From positions 151,997 to 215,996 of the forward strand of contig JAYKAV010002475.1 in NCBI GenBank assembly GCA_035582835.1: a DNA stretch of 64,000 bases, written 5' to 3'. Both the position numbers and the translations under genes were made by a program. Shown piece by piece: positions 1 to 9,486 of the stretch. Below the pieces are notes generated by a model. The model ran no database searches. It worked only from the letters and a program-made list of their open reading frames with translations, and was not told where the DNA came from. Position 1 is the stretch's first letter. The number at the start of each line of letters is the position of its first letter. This stretch comes from Phoebastria nigripes. Lineage: Eukaryota; Chordata; Aves; Procellariiformes; Diomedeidae.

Positions 1-1535
1 TGTGATTTGTCCTCTGTCTTTCACCGTGGTAAACTCATTGCTAACTTCTGCTACAGTGACTCAGCCACCTTCACAGCATCACTTCAGACCTTTAAGCACC
101 TCTGTTTTCAAGTCTGGATCTCAGGTCATCACTTGTCTCCAAGAAGAGCTGCACAACACACTAACTTTTAGCATAGGACTAGCATCAATATCCCCAGGTA
201 CTATCTGTTATCATCTCAGCTTGTCTATCTCACTTTTAGTTTTTCTGGAAGCTGTCCCCAGTAAATAGTCAACCCTACCTAAGGGAAGGTTGTTTATTAG
301 TACTAAAACTTACTAAAAAAAAAAAAAGATTATGATAATGACCAGTGTGTAAACATTCTCATCTTCCCTTAAGTCTTACCATTTTCTGTACATTTAGAGA
401 TACTCCAGCTACTTCAAATGTTTCTATTATGCATGTCCTTGTGTTGACATCACTCTGTTCTCTCAAAAAAACCTCACTGAAAGGTTTACTTTCATCCTCC
501 TCTCCTCTTCCCCTCCTCTCCAGACAGTCTTAATCATTTAGATTCTCTGTCTCCCTCCAGCCTCTCAGCGTTAGTAAAACAGCTATGTAACTATATAACA
601 TCTTCATCACTAAAAGCATGGCCCTTTTTTGTAATCGTGTTTTTTGTAAGGTGGCTTATTTACATCTACTGTTTTTCCATTAACCCCGAATAACTTGACA
701 GGAATTATCTAATCCACTAGATTGGACTCTTTATTTGTAACTCTCCTGGCAACGTACAACACATTAAAAAGCTTTTCCCACTGCACAGTTATCTTTTCTG
801 TTTCTAGTTTTAGCATTATTTCCTTCTGAGGAAGTATTTCAGAGGCAGCAGTCTCAGTCCTCTAAACGAAATGGAATTTTCTACCCCATCTCTTGGCTGC
901 AAATGCTTTCCTTCCTGCAGAATAGTAGATTTAAGGTGATAATTTTCAAAGGATGCTTTTTCTCAACTTGAATGAATCTTGACATACCGTTAATATCAGT
1001 GGGATAGGAAGTTTGTATTGTTTGACACAGCATATACAAAGGACATGGAGGAACCCCTTGCAGATGAAATAAAGGTAGTTCTTTATGTTAATGAATTAAA
1101 GAAGAAAATCTTTTAAGAAACTTTTTTACTTGAAGGAGCATACAGTAAAGAACTGACCCTAAAGCTTGCTTCAGCAAGCATGTAAGTGGTGATATGAGTA
1201 AATGACAAGGGTACAAAAGAGCTGCCAAAATACCCCAACACCACCACATAATTGCATCATGCTGCAAGGAAAAGAGTACATTCTTACTGATGCTTGCTGT
1301 TCATGTTACATCATTCTGTAAAACCATTCTTTAAGAGACGTTGTGTTTCTGAGCCAGCACACTGACTTTGGGTTTAGGGTTTGTGCAGAACACAACTTAC
1401 AGGACCCAAAAGGACAACTGTGCTGAAGGAGGTAAACTGATGACACTTCCTGCTGAGTTAGCTTTATTCTGATCCTATAATGTAGTGGACTTTATTCCAA
1501 AGAGGATCTTCTTTTGGTTTGGAACTAATAAGTAG

Positions 1536-1595
1536 AATTCTAATGATTTACACATTAGTGTTGCAAATTCTAATGATTTACACATTAATGTAGCA
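1536..1595. repeat. 30-bp tandem duplication, two copies
   Basis: Two adjacent 30-bp units (1536-1565 and 1566-1595) begin AATTCTAATGATTTACACAT and differ at only two positions. The near identity suggests a fairly recent slippage or repair duplication in single-copy sequence. Confidence 0.9.
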
Positions 1596-4229
1596 CAATA
1601 ACAGTCTCATTTTCCATCTCTCTCAACATTAAAAAAAGAGGAAAAGGCATATATGTTAACCCTAGTATTTTGGAGAGTTTCCAGTTTGGATAATTGCATT
1701 CTGTCTACTAACACTTCTCCTGCAGTTTCAATTAGATACAATGTTCTTTTTCACTGTCCTGAGCTCTTGTGCAGTATTGCTGTTCACTGTTCAACAGCTG
1801 CCACATTTCACTTGGGAGGTGCTTGCATTTTAGTATTTAATGAGATAAGCCTTATAACAGGGCTTTCAATTAGCTGCACTGTGACTTTTAAACTCCAATC
1901 TGCATCAGAAAAATTAGATGCTGTGGGAAGGTAGAATTTCTCAGAAAAAGTTCAGATAGCTTAGGAAAGATTCAGATGTCCTGTATAACACAAAGATGCA
2001 GAGAGATCCTGAAAATCAGGGTTTCTATCTGCTGAAACAAGCAGTAGGCTAGGGAATCACAATCACTCCACCTTTCTTCTTTGAGCATATAGAACTTTTT
2101 TCATTTTATTTTTTATTTGTTGCATTCTGTGCGAAATGGAACAGTTTGTGTAGGGAAGGCATAACTGAGCATAACTCATCATGGACTGAGAATAACCTCA
2201 GTCCACAGCTGTCAACATGTCCTACTTTTCTCCTCCTGCTGAAAACAAACCAGATGTGCTTTTGAGTTCCATCAGAAGAAACAAAGAATTGGGACAACTT
2301 TATCATATCATGAGTGAATATTCTCTACCTAGCTGTAGCTGGAGTGGGAGGGAGGTGTAATTGTCATCGCTATGTGTTGCTATAAAGGACTGACCCTAAC
2401 TAGGAGAAAGGTCTCAGGATTTTTTGGAATAGAGGTCAGAGCAAAGAACTGAAGAAGATACTTGACTGCATCAGTTAGAAAGATATTGAAACACTGGAGA
2501 AAATCTTGTGTGAAAAATACATTTGTCCTTATCATTACTTATAGTCCAGCTACAGGTAGTTTCTCAGTGTGGTGTTTGTGAATTTCACTGCTTAGCTCTC
2601 CACACAAATCTACGGGGGACCTAAAGCAAGCATTCAGAGATTCAGGAGTCAGATTTCAGCATTCAAGATTCAAATTCAATCACTGAAAACTGGTAGAACA
2701 CAGGCATATTAAAGGCCATGTAGTAAAAGACTGAGGTAGTCCCCAGTCCACGCTGGGACCCAGCATCCAAACTATATGTAATTCAAGGCTTTTAACTGAG
2801 ATTAACTCCTGCCTGTCACTCAACAATGAATGCCCACTAACAGTTGGGTTATATTGTATGCACTCCTGAAACAGATTTTCCACTTCAGTTTCATCTGGAA
2901 GGTATCCAGTTTGCAGACCCTGGACACAAAGTCAACCAAAGCCTGGTCAGTGGAGACAGTCAGAAGATTCACTTCAAAAGCCTGGTCCAAACTCTAATGC
3001 TAATGTTAACACTGTGTTTGTAAAATGCTATTGTAACCCAGTTTACTTGTAAATCTTAAAGTAAACAAAGCCAACTGTATGTTTGCAGATGATGCAAATA
3101 AAAATAAAATACAAATGGATGAGATACTCATTTCAAGATCTCGTTGCTTGGATAGCTCTGGAAATAATATTTCTAGAATGCTGTTGTTTCTCAAATTCTC
3201 AGTTTTATACACTAAAAACATCTGCAGATGAAGCAAGCCATGAAAGTAACTGTGAATTATTTATGATGTCAACAGATGACGTGATGTAGTAAATGCTTAT
3301 AATACAGCAAAACCCCAACAACAGATGGATTTTTAGAGATACCTACATGAATTTGGTAGTAAGATAAGGAAAGAATAGGTGTGATTTTTGTTAAAACCAA
3401 ATTGATGTTAAAAGCAGCATGACTATATTAAAATCTCTTCTTAGTTTTAATCAGCTACATATCAATATGTTTCTCCAGTTTGGTTGATTCATTTTCCTTT
3501 TTTACTTTTTAGCTCTAGATAAAGGAATTACTGGATACTAATGACAGAAACTATGTAAACATGGAGATATAGAGACAGACATTTCTTGGAGCAGTTTGAG
3601 ATATGCATAATTTCTGAGTTTATCCATTTATCTGGCCAGGTCTACCTTGGATCTTCATAATCAGTATGTAATAAAATCACAACATCTTTACTTGTTGTAC
3701 ACCACCAACCATTATTACTGAATTAAAATCTCTAGCAAGGAATTAAATGTTTTGTTGTTTTTTTGTTTTTGTTTTTTTTTCTTTTCAGACCAAGAAACAG
3801 ACAAAATTGTATGTGATACAGCAAAATACATATCGGAAGAACAGTCTTTCCTGTATTCCTATGCCATACAAGTACTCTTGCATACAAAATTTATTTCATA
3901 ATATGTTACATAAGGTTGAAATCTTCTTTCTTTTTACTAATCACTTCACCTTTCAACAAGCTGTGTTAGATCACTGAATCATGACGAATGATTCTTTACA
4001 TATTAGGATACTCAGTTCACGCTGATGAACTAACAAATTAAAATGTAATATGAAATGATGACACTGAGAATATTAGGGACAGTCCTTTTGATGTGGGGAA
4101 AGAATTCATAATTAGACCAAGATTCACCCTTTAATTAAAACATTATCACACTGATAATGCTGAATGAAATGCAGTTTTGATGAATTCAGTGAAATAACAT
4201 TAAAACGACAAGAAGCTATCACACATTTT

Positions 4230-4620
4230 TTGTCCTGAAGCAGCCATATTTCATTACACAGTACTGAAGGTTAGAAAGCAATCAAGTGTGTTTTGCCACC
4301 CCCGTCTCAGGCTAAGGTAATTATTAGTCTGAGAGTTTCTCTCTCTCTCGCCCCCACCTCTCCTTCTTTTTTTAACCGTGCTTACCCAAGAGGAAAATGA
4401 ACCACAGTACTTATCACCACAATGCATACATCAATGATACTGAAGGCAACTGACCATGACTGGAGCCATAGGTTAGCTGCAAATCCATTAGTGGTTAAAA
4501 AAAATAAAAATAGTAACACCCACCCACCCCCATTAATCTAAGCTACAGCTGAGTGATAAGTGTAGAAAAGTCACAAAACATGACAATGTAATTTGCATTA
4601 ATATTGGATGAGAAAGGCTC
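4230..4620. promoter_or_regulatory. Candidate noncoding regulatory element with POU octamer
   Basis: This stretch has a more even base composition than its flanks. It contains a perfect octamer ATTTGCAT (4591-4598) overlapping an ATTAAT homeodomain core, plus further TAATTA-like and ATTA cores. No ORF explains it. Calling it a conserved enhancer is inference from motif density only, because conservation cannot be assessed from one sequence. Confidence 0.2.
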
Positions 4621-6775
4621 TTAAAAGGCCAAGTAACAGAGGTGAAAAGTTATCCATGAGGGGACAGAAAACAAACTTTTTAAAATAATAATAATGTCAA
4701 AAATGCTTCAGCCATGTAGTTATTTGCACTCAGTCTGAAAAAAAATATTAATTTTAACAAAAAGTACTTTTTTTTGCACAAAAAGATGATAACTACCAGA
4801 AGATTATAGAAAGAATAAAATAATTAAAAGACCCTTAAGATCTTAAGTGGGTCAATGACCTTAGATTAAAGAGACACTAACATTTCAGATTAAAGGTTGA
4901 ACACAACACAAGTAATTTTAAAATAATTTGTATTATATTTTTGGATTTGTTTTAGTCTTGTTGATTCTGTTTTAAGTTCAAGTTGTGTAAATTGGGGTTT
5001 AGTAATTCTCATTTTAATTTTATATCTTCCACGGAAACTTCCATATGTTAAAGTTTATTTATTTTTATTATTTATTTTTTTTCCATTAGTTATTAATACT
5101 TTGCAAGCTCCTTAAAGTTTCATGAAATTTCATGAATGGCCTATTTCTACACTTATTACAAAATATTTCTTTCATATATTACACAAAAAATTTCCATCAT
5201 AAGTTTGACTAACTCCCTCTTCTGGTTAAAAGAAACTTTAAGAAGGAAGAGGTGTTATTTTGTATGCAATTATACCTGAAAATGGAAAACATTCATTTAC
5301 CTAGCAATCATGTTTCCACATGGTCTTTATATTATCCGATATTTTGATTTAAATAAATGCATGTTTGTAATCTGTATCTTTTATCAAGTCTTTGTTTTAT
5401 CAGAAAAATAGTCTTAAATCATTGTATCCAAGGATTAATATGACAGATATAAATGAGACTGAGACATTCAACATGTTATTGACTCATTGAAGGATCAAAT
5501 ATAAATTCCTGCAAGACGGAAAACCCTTGTTTATATAAAAGCAACCTAGGAAAAAGCTGGATTTCACAAAATAATTTTGTTTCTGTTAACTTATGCATAC
5601 TCAAAATTTAAGATACTCACTATGAAATACAGTCAAACAGAGGTTGAATGTACAACTTTTTCCTATAAATTTCATCATTTATAAAGTACATAAAATATGT
5701 CACCTAAAATCCAGCTGTCCAAACTACAGAATGATGTTTGTAAATGCTGGTTGAAAAGCTTTATAAACTAAATTAACAAATTCATCAGTTGATATAATAA
5801 AAGGAAGGTATTAAGTCTCTTCTTGAATTATAAAAATAGAGAAATCACAACGTTCAGTAATAGTAACTGTTGCCTCTATCAAAGAAAAACCAAATATTCT
5901 CAAACAGAATAGAAATTTGAGAAACTTGTGTGATTCTAGAGCATAATATCATCTTCTTTTTGCCTGAGGGGATGAGACAATTGAGTTTCTATGACTGTTT
6001 AGAAAAATAAGTGGCAGGAATATCAACATTTGGATGTCAAAGCATTGCATGTGCACAATTTCAATTTGAATATTAGCTTAGTTGTTGTTTTATGGTTCTC
6101 TTCTATGTGTGGAAATGTCTTTACTTCTCCCACACATTTCCAAATATATATTTTAAAGTTTAGGTGGGTTTTGCTCTACCTTTTTTTATGAAAATTATTG
6201 CTGCTGTGTAATTATATTCTTGGCTGGTTAAAACACGTGAAAAATGCAAACCCAAAGACTGATCTTCTGCACTAGCTTGACTTTTTGTGAGAAAACTGCT
6301 TCTCATGTGAATCTTTCCAACTCTCTGCCATTGCAGTGATCTTTACATGGAGGGCTATTTCAGGACAGATTGCACACAGAATGGAATACACCCTTTTAGA
6401 TGCACTCATTGCTGAGCACAAACCCATGACTCTTCTGTCCACTCGTGTGTGTGTCTGTGCCTGTGTGCCCGTGTGTATGTCTTTTGTGTCTGTACAGCAC
6501 ATTTTTTGCCCAGCATTCAGCAAGTGGTTACAACCTGCTCCTGGGCTTGCTGCAAAAGATGGCTTAATGACTTTTGCGTAAGTAACTTGGTCGCTCATTT
6601 CCACTGACTCATAATGCCTGAGCATAATCTTGATACCTAAAATAACTTTAAAATAGATAGATTTATGACTAAGCACAGTTGACAGTCTGACTAGACACAA
6701 AGGCACTGCATACCTGAGGATAGGTGTAGGAATAACATCTGGCTGTTTCTGCTGTAGTTATAAAACCATTGACTA

Positions 6776-6885
6776 ATTTAGGGTGGAAAGCATCTCTGGA
6801 GGTCACCTAGGCCAACAATCTCTACGCATGCTCCACCAATAGTAGCCAGCACTGTTGGCCCAGTAAAGCAGAGGCAAAGGGTATA
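6776..6885 (-). mobile_element. CR1 LINE 3'-end fragment (old)
   Basis: The plus strand reads as a degenerate reverse complement of the CR1 3' end, with recognisable blocks such as GGAGGTCACCTAGGCCAAC. The canonical terminal microsatellite is decayed. Only about 100 bp can be followed. The fragment is recognised from memory of CR1 sequences and is too short for subfamily assignment. Confidence 0.6.
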
Positions 6886-8300
6886 GGAACAGTACAGGCC
6901 CAGCAGAACTTTGAGACTGGTATTTTAGGTTAAATACTTGTTTTGTTTTTTTTCTTAAAGGATGGAACTACCTGTTCTCATATTTTTAATATGTAAAGGT
7001 TGGTCTCTTTTGGAAATGTGCCTCAGAGGATGTTAATCAGAATCTTACTGAACCTCTTCAAAACAGTCATTTAAGAATGGGGAAGACAGAACAAGTCCTG
7101 CCTGTAGTCTTCACATATGCCAGCATGATTCAAGTTCCAGTTAAAACTTGCAATACTTCAGAGCCTGATTTTAATGTGAAACAGAGACCTGGAATTGCTT
7201 GAACAGTTTAAAAATTACTCATTGCATGTATAGATCAGGTAAATCACAGTACGTTACATACTAGTGGCAATTGACCCTGGAGCCAGCAGAACTCATAGCT
7301 TGCTGTGATGTCACAGGGTAATGAGCTTGGTGCAGGAGCACCCCTAGCAACGTCATGTGTCTGGTTCTGGCAGTGCTTCCAAAGTCACTAGATTGGACTG
7401 TTGTCTGTCCTCTGACCATAAGCCTTACTACGTCCCTCTGTTACTTTTCTTGTTCATTTTCAATACATCTTATTCTGTGGAGATAGATTCTTATTCTGTG
7501 ATACTGTTGAGCAGTATAGAAGCACCACTGAGCAGAAGCTACAGCATGCTGACTGCCAGGAGAACTGCCCAGAAGATCCACTTCCTGCTAGTTTCTCATG
7601 TGCCTTACGAAGAGCTTTGCAGAGAGTCTGCAGCAAGGGAACAGCTGCTGAACCTTGAGAGAGAAAAAGAGGACAGTGGAGAAACAGCATCAGTAGGAAA
7701 AGAGGAATGTAGAACTGAAAAGCAAAAAGGAGGTCCTTTAGAAGTCAAAAAGAACAAATATCAGCATCAAGGCTGGGCATCTAAGGGTGGAAAGAATGCC
7801 AGTGTTTTGGTGGGCAGGAGGTGTCAGTTGCTATATTTCTGGCATGTCTGCATTTGTAAGGGAACAGCCATTTTAGGACTCTTGTGAATATATGATCCTA
7901 CAGACTTCTACATTCCCCTGAAAGAGGTGGTGCTGCAAATTAGGACCTCCACTTAAAAATGGAGGAGAAAAGACAGTTCTGCTCTTGTTAGTGAAGACAG
8001 ATGAGATTACTACATTAGGGAGAGCAGGTTTTCCAAAAATGTAGTTCCTAAGCCTGGATATTTTTCAGAGTCCTTCCCTTCTGCGTTGGGATGAAATTTA
8101 CCCATGACATCTACACTTCTCCAGTGTTCTGCAGAGAAACCAAGCAAAGTAGTTAGTCTTGCGTTGTCTGTTTATTTGATATTCTCTCAGTGCTGGCTCC
8201 TGCTGGCTTTTTTAACCTTAAAGATGATGGTTATGGATTTCTTGTCTAGACGTTAGCATTTTTTTTTTCTGGAAGAATAATGATCTTTCTGTCTCTTTCT
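6886..8300. other. Unassigned DNA upstream of the TOPORS copy
   Basis: If the TOPORS copy was made at the DNA level, this would be former TOPORS intron or 5' sequence. A 176-codon open frame (7357-7887) starts at GTG. Its first in-frame ATG is near 7546, leaving about 113 codons, and the protein is not recognisable. A CRE-like and X-box-like cluster lies at 7304-7357 (separate entry). The 3' end is the pyrimidine tract leading into the acceptor at 8306-8307. Confidence 0.5.
7304..7357. promoter_or_regulatory. CRE-like and RFX X-box-like motif cluster
   Basis: TGTGATGTCACA (7304-7315) contains the CRE variant TGATGTCA. Thirty bases on, CCTAGCAAC (7343-7351) resembles an RFX X-box half site and runs directly into CGTCA, a second CRE half site. 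An X-box next to a CRE half site is a known promoter arrangement. With no defined transcript here, assignment as an old promoter for the decayed TOPORS copy is speculative. Confidence 0.25.
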
Positions 8301-8310
8301 TTTGTAGAAC
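8288..8310 (+). other. Splice-acceptor-like site before the TOPORS start codon
   Basis: An almost unbroken pyrimidine tract ends in TTTTGTAG, with AG at 8306-8307. It is followed by AAC and then the ATG at 8311 that starts the TOPORS-like reading. This is a textbook 3' splice site. It lies where, as I recall the vertebrate gene, the large terminal TOPORS exon begins. A processed retrocopy would carry spliced upstream exon sequence here instead. Confidence 0.7.
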
Positions 8311-8395
8311 ATGACTTCAGCAGCTACGGAGTTTGCAGTGGATAGCAACATTTTGTCCTAAGTTAGCACAAGTAAGTTGCACCAGATGCCAACAG
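8308..8395 (+). pseudogene. TOPORS: TOPORS pseudogene, 5' piece of the large exon
   Basis: From the ATG at 8311 the translation begins MTSAATEFAVDSNILS, meets a stop TAA at codon 17 (8359-8361), and continues [12 protein letters not shown]. This matches the N-terminal region just ahead of the RING finger of the vertebrate E3 ligase TOPORS, which ubiquitinates and sumoylates nuclear proteins such as p53 and binds topoisomerase I. The match breaks at the left edge of a CR1 fragment and resumes beyond an LTR at about 9497 with APPDSK, directly before the RING. The stop codon and the 1.1-kb insertion both prevent expression of a normal protein from this start. Confidence 0.88.
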
Positions 8396-8885
8396 ATTGG
8401 AGGAGGGCCTCCCAGAGGAGGGCCACGAAGATCATCGGGGGGCTGGAGCACCTGCCCTATGATGATAGGCTGAGAGAGTTGGGGTTGTTTAGCCTAGAGA
8501 AGAGAAAGCTCAGGGGAGACCTTATAGCAGCCTTCCAGTACTTAAAGGGGCCTAGAGGAAAGATGGGGAGGAACTCTTTATCAGGGAGTGTAGTGATAGG
8601 ATGAGGGGTAACAGTTTTAAACTGAAAGAGGGTAGATTTAGATTAGATATTAGGAAGAAACTCGGTACTGTGAGGGTGGTGAGACACTGGAACAGGTTGC
8701 CCAGAGAAGTTGTGGATGCCCCATCCCTGGAAGTGTTCAAGGCCAGGTTGGATGAGGCTTTGAGCAACCTGCCCATGGCAGGGGGATTAGAACTAGATGA
8801 CCTTTAAGGTCTCTTCCAACCTAAACCATTCTATGATTCTATAATTCTATAATTCTGTAATTCTATGATTCTATGATTTTATGAT
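8396..8885 (+). mobile_element. CR1 LINE, 5'-truncated, ORF2 C-terminus and 3' tail
   Basis: The plus strand encodes the end of the CR1 ORF2 reverse-transcriptase polyprotein. It contains [20 protein letters not shown], then after a frameshift [12 protein letters not shown] and [20 protein letters not shown], ending LELDDL and a stop (8805-8807). It finishes with the CR1 3' UTR and the diagnostic ATTCTATGATTC-type microsatellite (about 8830-8885). It is strongly 5'-truncated, as most CR1 copies are, and inactive. It lies inside the TOPORS pseudogene in the same orientation. Confidence 0.95.
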
Positions 8886-9479
8886 TGTTGTGGTTTAACC
8901 CTGGCCAGCGACTAAGTACCACACAACTGCTTGCTCACTCCCCCCAGTGGGATGGGGGAGAGAATTGGAAGAGTAAAAGTGAGAAAAGCTGTGGGTTGAG
9001 ATAAAGACAGTTTAATAAATAAATAAAAAGCTGCATGTGCAAGCAAAGCAAAATAAGGAATTCATTCACTGCTTCCCATTAGCAGGAAAGGGTTTAGCCA
9101 TCTCCAGGAAAGTAGGGCTCCATCACGTGCAACAGTTACTTGGGAATACAAATGCCATAACTCAAAATGTCCCCCGCTTCCTTCTTCTTCTCACAGCTTT
9201 TATTGCTGAGCGTGATGTCATATGGTATGGGATATCCCTTTGGTCAGCTGGGGTCAGCTGTCCCAGCTGTGTCCCCTCCCAACTTCTTGTGCACGCCCAG
9301 CCTACTCACTGGTGGCACAGTCTGAGATGCACAAAAGGCCTTGAAGCTGTGTAAGCACTCTTCACCAATAACTAAAACATCCCTGTGTTATTAACACTGT
9401 TTTCATCACAAATCCAAAATGTAGCATCACACAAGCTACTATGAAGAAATTTAACTCTATCCCAGCCAAAACCAGCACA
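8886..9479 (-). mobile_element. Solo LTR of an avian endogenous retrovirus
   Basis: Read on the minus strand the element runs from TGTGCTGGTTTTGGCTGGG (end at 9479) to GGTTAAACCACAACA (8886). These are canonical TG...CA termini of an LTR family I recognise as abundant in birds. On that strand it has a CRE-like TGACATCA (9213-9220), a TATA-like AATAAAAG (about 9197-9207) and an ATTAAA poly(A) signal (9011-9016). No gag, pol or env sequence adjoins it, so it is solo. Flanks ATGAT and TCTGG do not form a target-site duplication. Class (probably ERVL-like) is from memory. Confidence 0.85.
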
Positions 9480-9486
9480 TCTGGTG

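Larger units (their letters stand above)
1..6775. other. AT-rich single-copy DNA, no gene seen
   Basis: Short ORFs occur in all frames, but none has coding-like composition, a recognisable domain or a plausible splice context. The notable items are a 30-bp tandem duplication near 1.54 kb, a pyrimidine-rich stretch near 4.35 kb and a block near 4.2-4.6 kb dense in homeodomain/POU-like motifs (listed separately). Confidence 0.6.

Noticed and set aside
7357..7887. 176-codon open frame on the plus strand
   Set aside because: It starts at GTG; from the first ATG it has only about 113 codons. No domain, splice context or recognisable similarity, and the composition changes along its length.
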